From Pseudoxanthomonas sacheonensis (lineage in GTDB: Bacteria > Pseudomonadota > Gammaproteobacteria > Xanthomonadales > Xanthomonadaceae), in the NCBI RefSeq assembly GCF_010093305.1, contig NZ_PDWS01000001.1, forward strand, positions 248,001-312,000: a DNA stretch of 64,000 nt. Direction: 5' to 3'. The notes beneath the pieces are model-generated. The model saw only the letters and a program-made list of their open reading frames with translations, did no database searches and was not told the DNA's origin. Positions 61,733 to 64,000 of the stretch are shown one piece after another (position 1 is the first letter of the stretch; each line of letters begins with the position of its first letter). Both the position numbers and the translations under genes were made by a program.

Positions 61733-62299
61733 ATGTCCGCGATTTCCGCCAAGTTCTCCAACCAGCTGCTGATCGCGCTGCCGGCGCTGAACGACCCGCA
61801 TTTCGCGCGCAGCGTGGCCCTGATCTGCCAGCACGACGAAGAGGGCGCGATGGGCGTGGTGGTCAACCGCGCTTCGGAGTACACCCTGGGCGACGTGCTG
61901 GCGCAGATGAACCTGGAAGTGCGGGATCCCGCGCTTGGCAACCAGATCGTGCTCAACGGCGGCCCGGTGCATCCGGAACGGGGCTTCGTTCTGCACGACG
62001 GCGGCCGCCAGTGGGATTCCACCCTGGCGATCGGCGATGGATTGGCGCTGACCACTTCGCGCGACATCCTGGAGGCGATGGCCGAAGGCGCCGGCCCGGA
62101 GCATGTCGTGGTCGCGCTGGGCTGCGCCGGCTGGGGCGCCGGGCAGCTGGAGTACGAGCTGGGTGAGAACAGCTGGCTTACCGCGCCGGCCGACTACGAA
62201 TTGCTGTTCGCGCTGCCTCTGGAGCAACGCTGGCAGGCCGCGGGCGGACGCATCGGCGTCGACATCACCCGCGTGACCGACTACAGCGGGCACGCATGA
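61733..62299 (+). CDS. YqgE/AlgH-family protein
   Basis: 188 residues. Conserved AlgH features: [47 protein letters not shown] and [20 protein letters not shown]. The family is found directly before ruvX in many Proteobacteria; its molecular function is not settled. It is the first of three genes, with ruvX 10 bases on. Confidence 0.94.
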   Translation: MSAISAKFSNQLLIALPALNDPHFARSVALICQHDEEGAMGVVVNRASEYTLGDVLAQMNLEVRDPALGNQIVLNGGPVHPERGFVLHDGGRQWDSTLAIGDGLALTTSRDILEAMAEGAGPEHVVVALGCAGWGAGQLEYELGENSWLTAPADYELLFALPLEQRWQAAGGRIGVDITRVTDYSGHA

Positions 62300-62309
62300 G
62301 CGGACGGCC

Positions 62310-62756
62310 ATGAAGCTGGACGGCACGGTGCTGGGATTCGACGTCGGCGCCAAACGCATCGGCGTGGCGGTGGGCAGCGCTTTCGGCAGCGGCGCGCGTG
62401 CGCTGGCGGTGATCGATGTGCACGGCAGCGGTCCGGACTGGCAGGCGATCGACAAGCTTCGTGCGGAATGGCGCCCGGACGGGTTGGTGGTGGGCGATCC
62501 GATGACGATGGAGGGCGGCGACCAGCCCATCCGCTTGCGCGCCCACGCTTTCGCGCGCGAACTGCAAGCGCGCTACCAATTGCCGGTGGTGCTGGTGGAC
62601 GAACGCTCCAGCTCGGTGGAAGCCGCGCAGCGTTTCGCGCTGGACCGCGCCGAAGGCCGCAAGCGCCGCCGCGACGCCGCGGCGTTGGACGCGGTGGCCG
62701 CTGCGGTGATCATCGAACGCTGGCTGGCGGCTCCGCACGATGCGACACGGATTTAG
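62310..62756 (+). CDS. ruvX: RuvX/YqgF pre-16S rRNA nuclease / Holliday junction resolvase
   Basis: 148 residues, RNase H fold. Signatures GFDVGAKRIGVAVG with the first active-site Asp, GDPMTMEGGDQPIRLR, VVLVDERSSSVEAAQR with the active-site Glu and Asp, and DAVAAAVIIERWL. YqgF is required for 16S rRNA 5' processing in E. coli and was first named for resolvase similarity. It is between algH and pyrB. Confidence 0.95.
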   Translation: MKLDGTVLGFDVGAKRIGVAVGSAFGSGARALAVIDVHGSGPDWQAIDKLRAEWRPDGLVVGDPMTMEGGDQPIRLRAHAFARELQARYQLPVVLVDERSSSVEAAQRFALDRAEGRKRRRDAAALDAVAAAVIIERWLAAPHDATRI

Positions 62757-62760
62757 GCGT

Positions 62761-62783
62761 TCCTTCTCCCAGAGGGAGAAGGA
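62761..62783. repeat. Palindrome TCCTTCTCCC-AGA-GGGAGAAGGA between ruvX and pyrB
   Basis: A perfect 10-bp inverted repeat 5 bases after the ruvX TAG. It is a short form of the CTTCTCC/GGAGAAG element at 2681-2700 and may act as a transcript-end or attenuator-like hairpin. Confidence 0.6.
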
Positions 62784-62813
62784 ACAAACGGCTTCACGAC
62801 CTGGAACTGATGC

Positions 62814-63758
62814 ATGACCCAACAACTCGATTCGGACGGACGCCTGCTCCACCTGTTGACACTGGAAGGATTGCCGAAAGAAACCCTGTGCCGGCTGCTC
62901 GATCGCGCCGGCCAGATCCGCGATGCCGCGCTGGGGCGCACGCAGAAACGCAATTCGCTGCTCGGCACCACCATCTGCACGCTGTTCTTCGAACCCTCCA
63001 CGCGCACGCGCAGCTCTTTCCAGATCGCGGCTCAGCGGCTGAGCGCTGACGTGATCAACTTCGACGCGTCGACTTCTTCCGCGCGCAAGGGCGAGACCGC
63101 GTTGGATACGCTCAAGAACCTGGAGGCGATGGGCGTGCGCGGCTTCGTCGTGCGCCATCCCGAAGACGGCGCGGCCGAGGCGTTGGCGGCGCAGGCGGGC
63201 GAAGGCACCACCATCATCAACGCCGGCGACGGACGCAGCGCGCATCCCACCCAGGGCCTGCTGGATGCGCTGACCCTGCGCCAGGCCAAGGGCGCCGATT
63301 TCTCGAAACTCAAGGTGCTCATCGTCGGCGACGTGAAGCACTCGCGGGTGGCGCGGTCGGACCTGCATGCATTGCGCACGCTGGGCATGGGCGAGATCCG
63401 CGTGTGCGGGCCGTCCTCGCTGCTGCCTGACGACAGCGCGTTGGCAGGCTGCACCCAGGGCGAGGATTTCGACGCCATGCTCGAAGGCGTAGATGCGGTG
63501 ATGATGCTGCGCCTGCAGCGCGAACGCATGGAAGAAGGGCTGGTGGCGTCGCTGGACGATTACCACGCCCGTTACGGTCTGACCGCCGCGCGGCTGCGTC
63601 GTGCGGCTGCGGATGCGGTCGTTCTGCATCCCGGGCCGATCAACCGGGGCGTGGAAATCACGGACGAGGTCGCCGACGGACCGCAATCGTTGGTACTGCG
63701 TCAAGTGAGCAACGGCGTCGCTATCCGCATGGCCGTGCTGGAATCGTTGCTCGCCTAA
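62814..63758 (+). CDS. pyrB: Aspartate carbamoyltransferase catalytic chain
   Basis: 314 residues. It makes carbamoyl-aspartate, the committed step of pyrimidine synthesis. Signatures: carbamoyl-phosphate loop FFEPSTRTRSSFQIA, ASTSSARKGETALDTL, GDGRSAHPTQGLLDALTL, LIVGDVKHSRVARSD and LHPGPINRGVEI. No regulatory pyrI lies within the window. A repeat follows. Confidence 0.97.
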   Translation: MTQQLDSDGRLLHLLTLEGLPKETLCRLLDRAGQIRDAALGRTQKRNSLLGTTICTLFFEPSTRTRSSFQIAAQRLSADVINFDASTSSARKGETALDTLKNLEAMGVRGFVVRHPEDGAAEALAAQAGEGTTIINAGDGRSAHPTQGLLDALTLRQAKGADFSKLKVLIVGDVKHSRVARSDLHALRTLGMGEIRVCGPSSLLPDDSALAGCTQGEDFDAMLEGVDAVMMLRLQRERMEEGLVASLDDYHARYGLTAARLRRAAADAVVLHPGPINRGVEITDEVADGPQSLVLRQVSNGVAIRMAVLESLLA

Positions 63759-63760
63759 AT

Positions 63761-63841
63761 GCCGGCGTAGGAGCGACGTGAGTCGCGAATATCGGACCGG
63801 AATGTCTGCGGTTTCGCGACTCACGTCGCTCCTACGCCGGC
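63761..63841. repeat. Palindromic intergenic repeat, GTAGGAGCGACGTGAGTCGCGAA type
   Basis: A perfect 29-bp inverted repeat (63761-63789 and 63813-63841), 23-base loop, between pyrB and the last gene. Same family as 38502-38576 and 54596-54666. Confidence 0.9.
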
Positions 63842-63853
63842 CCCTGGGAAACG

Positions 63854-64000
63854 TCAGCGATCGCCCTTGCCGTGCAAGGCCAGCGCTTCTTCCACCAGCG
63901 CCAGCTGCTGCTGCGCTTCCGCATTGCCGTCGGCAGCCGCTTGTCGGACTTGATCGATGTCCGGATGCGACACGATCAGCAAAGTGCTCTCGCATGCCGG
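63854..64000 (-). CDS. C-terminal part of an unidentified protein (runs off the window)
   Basis: An open frame reads from the window edge to a TGA at 63854-63856, giving the last 48 residues. They are helical and Ala/Gln-rich (VSHPDIDQVRQAAADGNAE, QQLALVEEALALHGKG), with no diagnostic motif. The N-terminus lies outside the window, so the product cannot be named. Confidence 0.5.
   Translation of the reverse strand, partial: PACESTLLIVSHPDIDQVRQAAADGNAEAQQQLALVEEALALHGKGDR

Noticed and set aside
62265-63995. A 576-residue minus-strand frame across ruvX and pyrB
   Set aside because: Arg/Gln/His-rich shadow of two conserved genes.

Overview
This 64 kb window is a GC-rich, gene-dense chromosomal segment whose gene content, FecA/OmpA-type TonB receptor, pilTU pair, yggS-proC pair and many small palindromic intergenic repeats point to a gammaproteobacterium of the Xanthomonadaceae/Lysobacteraceae (Lysobacter, Luteimonas or Pseudoxanthomonas-like). 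The family assignment is an inference from gene content and repeat style; genus and species cannot be fixed by reading alone. I see no prophage, insertion sequence, CRISPR array, tRNA or rRNA.

Layout. 1-2.9 kb: the end of a TetR-type regulator, a long intergenic repeat, then an ECF sigma factor / anti-sigma / DUF4097 operon. 2.9-9.7 kb: a DUF2145 pair, an XRE-type regulator, GTP-dependent PEP carboxykinase and a large TonB-dependent receptor closed by a strong terminator. 9.8-15.9 kb: a methyltransferase convergent with a TPR-sulfotransferase, an exported protein, Hsp33, and a TPR-Asp/Asn hydroxylase. 15.9-25.8 kb: MtgA, a polyprenyl-phosphate-type glycosyltransferase and a CBS protein; AsmA; HlyIII; a CPBP protease next to release factor 3; an M23 peptidase overlapping a propeller lipoprotein. 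25.9-29.5 kb: a SAM-I riboswitch followed by the translationally coupled methionine operon metX-metB-hom. 29.5-38.4 kb: a response regulator convergent with a histidine kinase, a 1474-residue trimeric autotransporter adhesin and a subtilase. 38.6-49.6 kb: serine dehydratase, a mini-glutaredoxin, a CXXCH protein, an alpha/beta hydrolase, a YceI-cytochrome b561-YceI operon, a giant propeller hybrid kinase, a HAD phosphatase and two exported unknowns. 49.7-64 kb: hemE, a WGR protein, aroB-aroK, dodecin, a glycerate-kinase-like protein, pdxH, a BtuF-like protein, DUF4426, proC-yggS, pilT-pilU, Sir2, Tag, AlgH-ruvX-pyrB and a partial gene.

Most of the window is housekeeping or widely shared accessory metabolism. 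What stands out is how the small repeats interact with coding sequence: one sits in frame inside hemE, one supplies the N-terminus of proC and the stop of yggS, and several genes end on a TAG inside a repeat border. Other points of note are the SAM-I riboswitch in front of a MetX-like (not MetA) operon, a textbook EF-hand loop inside the adhesin head, an mtgA gene with no ordinary start codon at the expected place, and a small gene cut by an in-frame TGA. I did not find a clear new defence or secretion system.
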